Of a DNA stretch of 64,000 nt, positions 30,531 through 43,177 are shown piece by piece. Below the pieces are notes generated by a model. That model was not told where the DNA came from and did not search any database. It saw only the letters and a program-made list of their open reading frames with translations. The first letter of the stretch is position 1; every line of letters begins with the position of its first letter. Origin of the DNA: Catonia carolina (Eukaryota > Arthropoda > Insecta > Hemiptera > Achilidae); NCBI GenBank assembly GCA_035578175.1, contig JAQMRL010000001.1:184089283-184153282 (forward strand), in the 5' to 3' direction. A program made the translations under genes and the position numbers.

Positions 30531-30699
30531 CTCCAGTGATTATCCCAACACTTCTGATTGAGCAACCGTATTCTTGGAGTGCCAACTCCATAAATGAAGA
30601 TTAGTTGTTACAACTGTGTAAATTTACTAATGTAAATTTAAAAATGTAAATTGCTCTCTATCATGAACCGCCCACAAAAGTCTGTATCTAATCATGTTT

Positions 30700-31190
30700 G
30701 AGCAGCCTCTAATACTCTTCATCCATGAACATTCCCTTTGCACAGGTGTGTGCTTACCCTCATCTTTGCTCTCAAGAAAGTCTGCGAAGCGCACAATTAT
30801 CACCCTTGCCTAAGTGATCGAGGTATCTAGCCTTTCTTCTTTTGATTATGCTCTTCAACTCACTGTATACACCAATGTCTTAGAACATCAATGTTGTTTT
30901 GAGGACATTTAGATGCGGCCGGTTCAAAAAATCCTGAGTGTTCTCCTAAATACTCACATCTCAGAAGTTTCTAAATGATTCATAGACTGCATACTCAAAG
31001 TCCATCTTTCCACACCATACAGAAGGGCAGAGTAAATAAATGTCTTGACAAACCTATATTTTACAGAAAGAAAAATTGTACTATTAACAAACAGTTGCTT
31101 CATATTAGGAAATTCCAGCCCCATCATTTCAAAAGGAGTTCTTATTTCCACTGCCGGCTCTTGATCTGTTGTAATCCAACTACCTAAATC
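30700..31190 (-). pseudogene. LINE reverse transcriptase C-terminal fragment
   Basis: Minus strand, 31151 down to 30954: MEIRTPFEMMGLEFPNMKQL, then RFVKTFIYSALLYGVERWTL and VFRRTLRIF. This is the familiar thumb and C-terminal region of insect LINE ORF2 (the YGVE.WTL block). Stops break it at 30950 and below. It lies tail-to-head with the oppositely oriented LINE at 31560. Confidence 0.75.
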
Positions 31191-31559
31191 TGAAACTGCT
31201 GAATAGGTTGATCTTTAATAAGAAAGTTGCATTTAGTGTAAATGCAACTTAACGGGTAAAGAACCTTACCCGACCACCATCACCTTAGCTTTCACATAGC
31301 GTTAATAATAATGCTTGTACGTACTACGTTGCCTCTGATGTCATTTCAGACTATATACCTGTAGTGTAACATTAATGAGAATTGCACAAATGTATTGGAT
31401 GAATGTTATTGTAATATCCTAGACACTGCAGTTTACCAGGGGAAAACCTTCGGCAAAAGAGATATAGTAACAGCTGAACAGGTACTCTAGCTCCTAGTGG
31501 GATTGTTGTGACTGAGCCAGGAACACTTTCTGTAGAGGCCGGCTACTTAATCAAAATGC

Positions 31560-32516
31560 TGAATGGCTTCTGCAGTGACAACTTTTTTAAATGACTGAAC
31601 AGCTCCAGCCATTTGGTACAGATAAGGGCATGCGTCAAGGCTGTTGTCTCTCTCCGACCCCGTTCAAAATCTATCTGGAGGAGATATTAAAGGACTGGAA
31701 AGGAAAGTGTGAATATGTGGGTATCCCAATAAATAACGATTATATCTACTCACTCTTGTTCGCCGATGATCAAGTAATAATGGTTGGTGATGAGCATGAT
31801 ATTCATTACATGATCAGGAAACTTGCTGATTCTTATAGGAAAAATGGAATGAAAATAAATTTCAAAAAGACCAAATACCTAGTTTCAGGAGGCACAGCAA
31901 GGGATCTTCAAGTAGGAGGTCATAATGTGGTGAAATGTGATGAATATAAATACCTGGGCAGCATAATATCATCGGAGAGCAATTCAAAAAGAGAAATCAC
32001 AAGTAGAATTGGACAGGCCAGGCAGGCGTCACAAACATTAAACTCCATACTCTGATCTACAAATATAAAAAATGTACGAAAATTAAAATCTATCATTCCA
32101 TTGTACAGAGTATATTGCTCTATGGCTCTGAAACATGGGAATTGACCAAAAGAGACAGGCAAAGAATAAATGCTGTGGAGATGGATTTCTTGCGCCGGAG
32201 TAGTTGTGTTTCAAGGATGGATCGAGTACGAAATTCGGAGATAAGGAACAGAATGGGGAAAATGGATACAACAGTGGAGCAAATTGAGAAGAAGCGCCTT
32301 ATATGGTTGGGACATACACAGAGGATGAGAGATGAAAGGTGGTCCAAGAGAATGCTGAATTGCGATCCATCTGGAAGAAGAAGAAGAGGAAGACCGCCTG
32401 AACTGTGGAACAAGCAGGTGTATTCCGATATGAGGAATAGAAATCTGGTGGAGGGGGACTGGATGAACCGAGAGAGATGGCTGATGGGATGCGAGAAGCG
32501 GCTGGAGCTGTAGATC
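31560..32516 (+). pseudogene. 5'-truncated LINE with reverse transcriptase palm and C-terminus
   Basis: 31591-32055 encodes GMRQGCCLSPTPFKIYLEE, the catalytic SLLFADDQVIMVGDE and EYKYLGSIIS. One frameshift near 32055-32115 leads to 32115-32513. That part has ILLYGSETWEL, then KKRLIWLGHTQRM and RRRRGRPPELW, and ends near the stop at 32511-32513. This is the typical 3' half of an insect non-LTR retrotransposon ORF2. The endonuclease and fingers are missing. The single frameshift and long open frames suggest moderate age. A (TA)n run lies just after the stop. Confidence 0.8.
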
Positions 32517-33240
32517 AAACTCGCTTATATATATATAACAGCTTCAGAAAGTAGTATAGCTATTTCAGCACCAATGCAGATTTTTGTTTTCATAAAGGAC
32601 GCAGGCCTAAGCTGGAAATAAATGTAGCATAGTTCTGTCACAAAAGGACTGTTTAAGCCCCAGTGATGAAAAGTCGTGTTATCTGACTACTCATAATTTC
32701 CATTAAGGTAGGACTTAATTTATTTTCCTATGACCTACAGCTCCAAAACGGTAGCAGTTCCTTTTAACACTAATACTATAGCAAGTGTCAAATGAAGTTC
32801 CTTTTAGGAATTTGAAACATGCTGTCACTCTAGTCAGTACCAATATTTTTCTTTAACTTCCATGAGTCTTTAATTTTTTGGAATAGTATTTGCCAACAGG
32901 TTTTTTACAACTACAAAATTACTGATGCACCTTATAGCCCTTGTTAGAAATTAAACCTGGACTTTTAGCTTCAATATTAAGTGTGAAGAAGTAACAGCAT
33001 TCAAGGAAATTAGAATTTCTTGTTTTTTACTTATATTTCATTTTCTCAAAATCCAGGAAATAAAATAGCTTAATTTTTAAAACTATTTATTACAGTTGTC
33101 AGGTGGGAAAATAAGAATTCTTGACGAATTCATATTAGTTCATAATATTATACAATGTGTGATCAAAAATATGGTTAATAATGTTATTACAGACAAATAA
33201 TAAGCTTACATCAAATTAGAATTTCTTTCTTTTAAAGTAC
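32517..33240. other. No feature seen
   Basis: AT-rich sequence between two mobile-element remnants, with no coding frame or repeat structure I can support. Confidence 0.4.
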
Positions 33241-33245
33241 TCTCA

Positions 33246-33930
33246 TTAGCTAGTGATACACTTATCCCAACATTGATTCCATGATTGAAAGCATTTCTGG
33301 AAGGCTTCTTTCAGAGAGGCCTTCAGCTGCTCTGTTGTACCCCTCTCAATGTTGGTAATGGGGTCTAAATGTTTCCCTTTCAGCACAGGTTTTATTCTTT
33401 GGAAGAGCAAGGAGGTACATGGTGCTAAATCTGGAGAGTAAGGTAGATGTGGACAAACAGGAATCGTTTTATCGGTCAAAAACTCGCGAATCAGAAGTGA
33501 GGTGGGCATCAAAAGTCTGGAAACTAATCTCGCACTTATTTGTCTCATTTGCACATTATCGGTTAAAATACTTTGCATGGATCATGTATGAGATGTTCAG
33601 TTCTTTAGTAATCTTTTAAATAGCCAATTGCCTGTCTGAACAAACCAGTTTTACCACTTTTAGCACGTTCTGGTCTATTTTAGAGGTCAAAGGATGTTCC
33701 CACCATTTCTCATCTTCAATCTATTTATTTACTCTTTTAAATCGCTCATACCATGTGTAAACAGTCTTCAAAGTTACCACATTGTCTCCATACACTAATT
33801 TTAACATTTCATGAATTTCTTTGGCACTTTTTTGCAACTTAAAACAAAAGTTATTGTTAACGTGTCATTCAAAATCCATGACGCATGTCAGGCATGGTAA
33901 TCATGACATCACTCTTCCAACTGACAAATC
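33246..33930 (-). pseudogene. Mariner transposase remnant with internal deletion
   Basis: Minus strand. About 33850-33700 has VYTWYERFKRVNK, the HTH region. Next come ILTDNVQMRQISARLVSRLL at 33575-33510 and then [13 protein letters not shown], followed by FQKCFQSWNQCWDKCITS ending at 33246. The TGDE and HDNAPAH catalytic blocks are absent between the second and third segments, and the third catalytic Asp is lost after PDLAPC. It is a non-functional derivative. Confidence 0.8.
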
Positions 33931-34734
33931 ACAACTTGTTCAAACTTGACACTGACTGTATCAAAGAATCAGGCTTTTGGACTTAATACTTCAAATGGAT
34001 GTAGCATCAGCAAATTGTTTGTAATAAAATTATTCACCGTACTGTTTATTTACACCTCGTAAACTGTATGTTCATTTTAATTAATCCAGAAAGGAAAGTA
34101 AATAAAAATGTCATTTAACAAATCTGTAGGTACGAATTTTTATTAATAAAAAATTCTTTAATTATCTAAAACTAGTAGTATAAAAAACTTATTCTTACAA
34201 AATACAATAATATGTAAGTACACTGTAACAAATTTTTAACCTAAATTCATTCAAACTAAATACATACTATATAGTTCATTCCACTTATCTTTTGAACTGT
34301 TGTAAACAAATACTCCACCCTGGTGTTGGCTGGATGAATTATTGTAGTGACAGAAAGTGCTTAGCATGGGTCGTCTTAATGGCAAGAGAAAAATCGTATC
34401 TCATTGAAATATTAATTAACCATGATAATTTTAATGATAAAGCATTGAAGTATACACAAAAAACACTGAAGTATCCTAATATTGAGTCAGAAGCGCAGAC
34501 ATAAAACTAAATATATTGATATAACATGTTTTGTCACTGGCATGGGTTGTTTGTAACAGACCATCGGGCACGAGCATAATTTGTTTACACCACTGCAAAA
34601 GTTAAGTGGAATAAGGCACAATTATTTAAATATGAGTAAGTTAATGATTTGATGAATTTCGTGAATGCAGAAAGTCACAAAATGTTGAAGTTTTGTTGAG
34701 AATGAACAAGGGTCTGGAATTGGTCAAAAATTGT

Positions 34735-34985
34735 TAAGTGCCGTAAGCTGCAGTACCTTGGGCATAATATTGTTAGAAATCAAAAATTATATGATCAACT
34801 GCAGTGCATTCTGCAGGAGAAAATAGAGGTAAACAGGAATCCTGGTAGAAGAAGAATTTCCTGGCTCGCCAATTTGAGGACCTGGTTCGGTAAAAGGTCC
34901 ATGAAATTGTTCTGGATTGCGACTAATAAAGTCAAAATAGCTATGATGATCGCCAACATCTGAACCGGAAAGGCATGAAGAAGAA
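34735..34985 (+). pseudogene. LINE 3'-terminal fragment
   Basis: Plus strand near 34745-34965: LQYLGHNIVRNQKLYDQLQ, then EKIEVNRNPGRRRISWLANL and RTWFGKRSMKLFWIATNKV. This matches a common insect LINE C-terminus (GRR..SWL..LR.WFG). There is little upstream sequence from the same element. Confidence 0.7.
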
Positions 34986-35757
34986 GTTATTGATTATTAA
35001 ACTGTCTGAAATAGTGAACTAGTTTATTATTGTCATATGATTGTATTAATTGTTCCCCTTGTTTGACATATGTGATTTAGATATAAATGGCAAATGTGCG
35101 CTCAGTGTACATTTTAGTTAGAATTTACAAGAACTGAACACTACTTTTTAAGTCATTGTGGCTTTCTATTAGCCATTGGTTAAAATGTACTAAATTACAC
35201 TTTTTATTTTAGTACAGAAATACTTCAAGAAATACAAAGATGTTCTTTGTCCACTTGCTCATAAAATGGTAAAATAATTATTAAATGCACAAGAAAGTTA
35301 TTCAGTTAATTTTTAGAACATTGGAATATTGCTCTTTCCCATTTAATTACCTCCATTTTATAAAATATTTTAATGAAAGAATTGGTAGTATAACTGACTT
35401 AAAAAGTCGTCCTGATTCTAATTAATGCTAGCCAGAGTTGGTATGAAGGGTAAGTTTTTAAATAAGTTCTGTTTTTTAATAAGAAGAAAATTACTGAAAA
35501 TATAATAATTTTTTTCCATATGTACCTACTTTTATCTACCTTTCTACATAATTTCCATTTTTGTTCATAAACATTTTGTCTCAACAAGTTTTTGAATTCC
35601 GAAGCTAAAGAAATATATCACCTGCGAAGAAGCCCAATTTATGTCAGCAGTTTTCACTTCTTCGACGTTGATGAACTATTGACCACCAATAAAACTTCTT
35701 TATGAACTGAAACAAGTAAAAATCAGTGGGTGCCATATAAAACAAGCGGTGTGGCCT

Positions 35758-35990
35758 AATGTCTTCTGGTGTGATATTGCTTAATGCAGAAACATGTCTA
35801 ATCAGGTCGTTTGAATGAGAACAACTGGGTTATACACCATATAGTCCAGACCTTGCACCTTGTATTTTGGTACAACATATATGAGGTCTTATCTATTAGG
35901 CACCCCACTTTCTGTTAGCATGCCTACTAAAACTCCAAATGCAACATGTTTGAAAAATTATCAGATAAAGGACTCGTTTGAGATGAGTGT
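35758..35990 (+). pseudogene. Decayed mariner fragment
   Basis: SSGVILLNAETCLIRSFE, then [15 protein letters not shown] at about 35765-35862. This is the second-to-third catalytic Asp region with the HDNARPH block deleted and the third Asp lost. Stops follow. Confidence 0.55.
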
Positions 35991-37630
35991 ATTGTAACAC
36001 ATACAGACATACAAGCACACATGCACACTCATACAATTATGTAACTAATGAATTCCCCTTCAGATAAACAATATTTAAAATAACACACTGACCTCCTGCA
36101 TATTCTGGCCTTCTACTTAAGTGGAACTTCATCAGTGGAACTTATGTGTTAACTGTTAATATTAATATTAGTGTTAAATAGTTAAATGTTAATATTTTTA
36201 AGCATTTTTTAACTTCATCTGCATTCTGGCCTCCTGATTAAATGGAACTACATCAGTTACAAACAAGGTATGTTTTCATTGTATCATTAATGCATGTAAA
36301 ATACATAATACCCCTGTACAGCTTGCAACCCGCAATGGTGTGTTGTATTGCATGTTGCATTTTTGTTCTTGTAGGCGCGCTAATAAAGTGCGCGGCGTCT
36401 ACCAGATATGACCCAACTTATGTACATTTAAAATATTTACACTAGTGTAATAAAATTTTAATTCTATCAGATGTACTTCACAAATTCACTTATGTGTAAT
36501 TAACCTTACAAATTCTTCTATGTTTCATTAGGATTATTATCAACAATTATTTATTTATGATTACAACAATTTATTATGGCTCTTAGCTTCTAACACTCCT
36601 TGCCTTCACTCTTCTTGATTTCTTATAGCTTTTTGTCAGTTTCTTTTTAAAACTATTTCATTGAGATTCGACTTCACTTATCCATCTTTGCTATGAGTAA
36701 TTATTTATCTAATATCTTCTTATTCCTCAAAAATACAAAGCAACAGCTTATTACGTCATTCCTCTTTGGAACTGGTCATTCCAACTTGTCATTAACCATC
36801 CCAAACTTCTTCTACCTATTTTATTTATGTATTCATCGATATGACAGGGAGTCTTTCAAAATCTTTTATTCGCAAACAATTTGTTCGGGCCACAGGAAAA
36901 ACTAATTGGTCCTTTAGTTGCACATTAAATCTTACATCCTTAATTTATAAGTCTCAACAAAGTTTAATTGAAGAAGCTTGCAAAGAACTAATGGTGTTCA
37001 TTAAATTTATCAGAGATCAATAATATGTCTTGTGTTTAAAAATTTTTAAATTGCTGTTTTCATAGTCAACCACATTACTGAAATATTATAGTAATAATTA
37101 TAACTTGTCTTATACTTTTAGAGAACTATGTTCTCTGGAACAATATTTTTGTAGAGTAATACAAAAAAATAATTACATTAATAAGGTAAACTCATGGTAA
37201 CGTTTCATAAAGTACTAAGTTTGAATGAATTTTTCATTACAATATACTTGAACTATGTACAAAATAATACAAAAGCCTTACATACAAAATATCAATACCT
37301 AACTGGCTAATTCATACTATTCATAATGAATAATATGGTACACAAATTGACTTGAATTACAATAAAATAATATTTACAAAGATTTTCACACAGAAATTCA
37401 GTTAAATAGATTGTTCTTGGAAATTTCCTAAAAATAATTATATTAAAAATATATGAATTGTATAAAATTGTAAACTCTTTTAATGAATTGTATTCCAGCT
37501 GGTTGTTTATATTACACAGACATTCCTTAAATGAATTAAATGTAGCCTATTTCTCCTTTGTAAAATAATGGAAATTATAATCCAGTCATGTGGCACAATA
37601 ATGTGATTAATTAATAATACTTCTTAATTA
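35991..37630. other. Region downstream of the corin-like exons, no gene seen
   Basis: AT-rich. No Frizzled, SRCR or serine-protease exon was found on the minus strand (no GDSGGP or AAHC-like coding). The open stretches at 36242-36445 and 36693-37023 show no recognisable domain. Confidence 0.45.
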
Positions 37631-37782
37631 TTACGTAAAAGGTAGACTACAATTTGCTTCATCCGCTCCATCAGCACAATCTACTGTTTTGTCACAAATT
37701 TGTTGAACAGTAATACATCTTCCATCGACACATCTCAATTCATCTTGTGGACATGGGGAGGTATGCACATGTGCCATCATTT
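37631..37782 (-). CDS. Corin-like gene, LDLa repeat 3 and possible C-terminus
   Basis: Acceptor TTTCAG. It reads [18 protein letters not shown], then [18 protein letters not shown] and [14 protein letters not shown], followed by TAA at 37633-37631. That is a complete six-cysteine LDLa repeat. A weak donor (GTAATA at 37634) overlaps the stop, so the exon may instead end at 37635 and continue to exons not found here. Confidence 0.88.
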
Positions 37783-40700
37783 CTGAAAATAAAAATAATG
37801 TGAATAATATGTTAACAAATGATACTGAAAATTTGCATGCAGAGTTATAATGATACAAAGTATTCTACTTATTGTAAAATTCAAAACGTATGATAATATT
37901 ACTGCTTTCAGAGCAAACTACGACGGACATTCAGTAATTAATGAAACAAGTTAATGTAGAGAAAAACATTTCATTCAATGGCAATGAAACTTTTTGAGGT
38001 TCAAGTTGGCAACACTTTTAATCAGCTCTCCAATCATAATTATTCCTTATTTAACTTAAATTTGGAACTGATCAAATCATTTTGAAACTTAAAAGAAATC
38101 ATATGAGGTGTGGCTATTAAATAACGAGACTGATGTTGTAAAAAATTTTATTTCAATTTTATACATAATCACTTATTGTCATCTTTAATATACACTCCTG
38201 TATCCCTACAACGCTCCATGCAAATTTTCCATTGTTGGAAACAGTGCTGGAAGTCATCTTCTGTCAGCTCCTTCAGGACACGTGCTGCTTACACTTTTAC
38301 AGCTTCCACAGACTCAAATCTTGTCCCTTTTAATGTAGATTTCACCTTAGGGAACAGGTTTGATAATAACATGTGATGAAACGTGGTTTTTTACTTATTA
38401 TCTGGAAACGAAGCGCCAATCCATGCACTGGAAGAACCAAACTCCACCAAGAGCCAAAAAAGCTTGAATGAGCAAGTCAAAATTTAAAGCAATGATGATT
38501 GTTTGTTTTGATATCCATGGGATTGTGTACCTTCACTGGGTTCCTGAAGGTCAAACAATTAATCAATATTACTATCTTGAGGTATTTTCTAAACTACGTC
38601 AAAGAGTAAGGAAAAAACACCCCGAAATCTGGAAGGACAAATCATGGGTTCTCCACCAAGACAACGCGCCAGCTCATTCCATGTTATCTGTCAAGAGATT
38701 TCTAGCCAAGTACAGCATCTCAGTGTTAAACATCCACCTTATTCACCAGATCTTGCACCATGTAACTTCTACCTGTTCCCTAAGGTGAAATCTGCATTAA
38801 AAGGGACAAGATTTGAGTTGGTGGAAACTGTAAAAGAGAAAGTGGCACGTGTCCTGAAGGAGCTGACAGAAGATGACTTCCAGCACTGTTTCCAACAAAT
38901 TGGAAAATTGGCATGGAGTATTGTAGGGTTAGAGAAGGAGTGTATATTGAAGGTGACAATAAGTGATTATGTATAAAATAAAAATAAAATTTTTTACAAC
39001 GTCAGTCTTGTTATTTAATAGCCACACCTCGTATATGAGAGTATGATTGGAAGAATTAAGTCTAACATGATCCGGTCTGTATTGGATGGGCAGGCACCAG
39101 TGACAAATTATGTTATGCTAACATATATTATGTTTTTATCTGGATTAGTGGCTCATAACAGGCAGGTGAAGTGTTCAACTATTTACATTCGATCTGTGTA
39201 ACAACCAAGCTCCTAACTGACTTTCTTCATGCGTTCTTGGGTTCGAATCCCATTAAGGCATGGCATATTTTCATATATTACAAAAAATCATTCCATCCTA
39301 CACCGTCTGCATTGGCAGTAATTGCAGAACAATCGGACATAAAACCAAAAAAAAAGAAAAAAAAACAAAAAACTGACTTTCTATACTCTCACTTTAAACT
39401 ATATATATTTCGATTCAGATCTTTGGCATTTTGAAATTATTGCACTATTACTGATGAAAACAGTGTTCATCATCTTCGAGTATAACAAAATAGAAGTGAT
39501 CAAACAAACAATTAGCTTCTACCTGTGGAAACAGTAGGTTTGACTAAGCAAAGGCCAAACTTGAACATAATTTATGAATCTCCGATCGGTAATTTAGATG
39601 ACTGAAGTATAAAATTTCTGTTCATATGGATTACTTGTTATTTTGGTGTTATACTATATACAGTACACAACTGATCCAGTGATACTTTACAAAACACAAT
39701 AAATATAGAATCTTTAATATAAATTATTCTTAATTATAATAGAGTAATAATATAATGGATCAATTATAATACTGATATCTATTTAAAGCATACATTTTAA
39801 AATTAGGATAGGAAGCGTTACAACATCTAAAACCATAAAATGTAACAATATTATCACAACACTTTACCATGTGGACAATTTAGTTCATCAGAGCCATCAG
39901 TGCAGTCTCTGTTACCATCACATTTCCAAGAATCAGGTAAACATTTGCGATCTGATTGACATCTGTAAAATATAACATGATAAGAAAGATAAGAACATTT
40001 CAAAATTTATTGTCTTAAATTTGTAAAATTGTTTTAATTCTACTACATTCTATTCATTATCTATTTATACCATATGCAGGTCGGGAAAACCAGCACTTTA
40101 AAAATTCACAGTTCTTCTTCTCACAATCAAGGATTAGGCTCGGACCTGTTCTGACTCACAACAGAGACAAAACCATTGAGTCATTGCCATCTCTTGCGTG
40201 GCCTCCCAACATCTCTCCTTTCCTCCGGCCTGTATTTCAAAACATTGAGGTGGATCCTTCCTCAGGCATTCTTTCTAAGTGCTCCCTCCATCAATTTTGA
40301 TAGTCTGCAATCTTTTTATTCAGTTTGTTGTAACGTCTAAGTTGAAATACGTTACTGTGGGTTTTTGTTTCATATCTGGCGCTGCATTTCAGTTTGTATT
40401 AATACTTAACTCTGTTCACCGTAAGCTGACGCTATCTGTCTTTTTTCCATTGTACTATTCTAGCCTGTGTCGAATTTTCTAGTAAATTTAATTTATGTAC
40501 GTTTTTTCCTTGTTCGTGTACACTCTTGGTTGTGAATTAAAACTGAACGGTCGCTTACATTAATATGTTTCGCCGAATTTATACTTTTATTCTTTTGTAA
40601 AAGAATGTCGTTTTTATTTTAAAATGTTGCATATTTATTATTGAAAATGTGAAATTATTATTCGTCTTTTATCTGCAGTTTTTTTAATAACTTTTTTATG

Positions 40701-43092
40701 ATGTTACGTAATTTGTAATAGTCTTTACCGGGTTCGTGTTTAACCATTTTGCTTATGAAATTTTTCTTGGTTTCATCGAATAAATTTATTTCGTGTTCTA
40801 TTCTGGGACTGTTCTTCGGCTATTGGAGATTTCAACTGGTTTCATTTCGATTCTGGAATCTTTGCTGTTCTAACAATTTGGAGGATTGAAGTTTGGACAG
40901 CAGTGCCACTCACCTCACCTTGCAATTTGGTTCCGAAGGATGACTCTCCCGGGTTCGATTCCCGAATCCCGAAAATTTGGCTGTTTAATCTATTCTACTG
41001 TTTAATTTGGTCGAAGATCACCGATTCTGTCCTGGAAGGTTTGATTTCTGGAAACCGGTATGTTTGGTTAAAATTTTCTTTTGGGGAAAATCTCTGTTGT
41101 TTCTACTTGAACATTTCTGCGCTCGTCAGGAATGTTTGCCTGTACTGTGCATGTCATGTACGGAAAATATTGGTGAACGAACTTGCCTATTACTTAACTT
41201 AAAATTATTTAAAATCAGAACTATTTCATGTTTTGCTCTTTCATAATGAATATTCTTTATTTATAATTTTGGCGTTTATTATTACAAATTTTATATTTTT
41301 TTTTATATATTTTGTTTTTATTTTTGTCTTTAATAATTATGTAAAAGCTGCCATGGTACGCAATGCATTTCTAAAAACAACTATTATGATATTATACTAT
41401 TAACAGACTATGATTTGATTTGATGCAAAATTAATTCTTATATTTAAAAGTTTTTTTTACTATGGTAAATTCAAAATTATAAATCAGTATAATTCTGGTA
41501 AAATTGTATCTGTTACAATGAAAACTTAAAATATCTAACTGAATCTTAGTATTCTTTAAATTTTGCTGTTTAAATTCATTTGTGATATTCTCTTAAAATT
41601 TTCCTGAAGTTATTTATTCAGGGACTTAATTTTGATATATCTATATTGTGTTCATATTACTATTTTTTGTTTTTATTTTAAAAGAAACAACTTGGATTTG
41701 TTACTAATTAATTAATATTATTATATTTCTTTTTGTGATTTTTTTTTAATGCAATTATAATCATATGCAACAACAACTCTTTTTTATTTGGCTTCCTTAT
41801 GTTTTTTGTCCACCCCTGGGCCAACCTATCGATGTGGATAGAGGGGGAGGTGACATTGTAAACATCCAGTCCATCTTATATCCTCATTTCTTAGTTGGTC
41901 CCTATGATTGCAACCCTTTGTACACCACAGGAATCGCATCTCTGCTGCCTGTATTTTACTCTCTTGTGGTCTTGTACTAACTCACTGCCATAAAGTGAAC
42001 TGGGGCAGCCATCACCTTGTAAATTTTATTTTAGTTTCTTTTCTTATATTCCTGCATAGGGTTCTGCTAACATTTCCGCACACTGCTTGGAATTTGCTAA
42101 CTTTCTTCTCTACATCTAAATCTTAATCAAATCTGATGTCACAACCTAAATAATTACATTGTGATACTTGTTCCAGCACCACATCATCTATCACAGTTTT
42201 AGACCTAGTGGCATATTTATCAGTAAATGCAAATTTATCAGTAAACTTTGAAATTATATTTCTTGCATATTCATTCAAAACATACACTAATCTCTGAACC
42301 TCATTCTTATTCTCTTGCACAATCCACAAATCATCCGTAAACAGTAAAGCATTCAGATAAACGGAATTGTTCAGCCTAATTGTCAAACTAATCTTGTTTT
42401 TTCAATGACGAAAAATGTGATAAGTATCTAAATATTAAACAAGTTAAAAATCTACAACTTTTGTTTCAACCAATTTTTGTATAATGCTTAGTTTAGCAGT
42501 ATTTTGTGATTTTTGTATTTTTTCATAAAAATCTGTAGAAATGTGGTTTTTAGATTTCAGCTTTAGTTGCATTTTACGACAAAAATGTAAAATCAAATTT
42601 ATAGGAAATTAAAATATCTACAACTTTTATTTAAAAAATGTTTCTCTACAGAGCCTAGTTTAACGTGAAAGCTTGATTTTCTGTATTATCAAGCCAAACT
42701 AAGGTTGATTTTCATTTTGCATCATTCACTCATGATTTAAATGAGGTTATGTATTTTGAGATTAATTTTTTTGTTTATTTCTAAAGTTTTATTACTAATG
42801 CTAGTGTATGTACGTAATATAAGGATATTCATTTTGTAAAAACTTGTTTATTTTTGGGAAAAAATTATTCTAAGGAAACATGTTGGGAAATTAAGTCAAT
42901 TCTTTATTAGTTTCAGATTCTTGTGAAAAAGCGACATCGTTCCCCTCCTGCAAAAGACCCTTTGTGTAGGGTAGTGTGTTCAAGACACATGCACAATGAG
43001 AACTACTTCACAGTAACGTTACTGTATTTTGGCTAAACATTGTACATGTGCGTGGTGTAGTATGTATGCATGGGTGCATACGTGTGGTGTAG

Positions 43093-43127
<35 letters not shown>

Positions 43128-43145
43128 CGTGCGTGCGTGCGTGCG

Positions 43146-43177
<32 letters not shown>

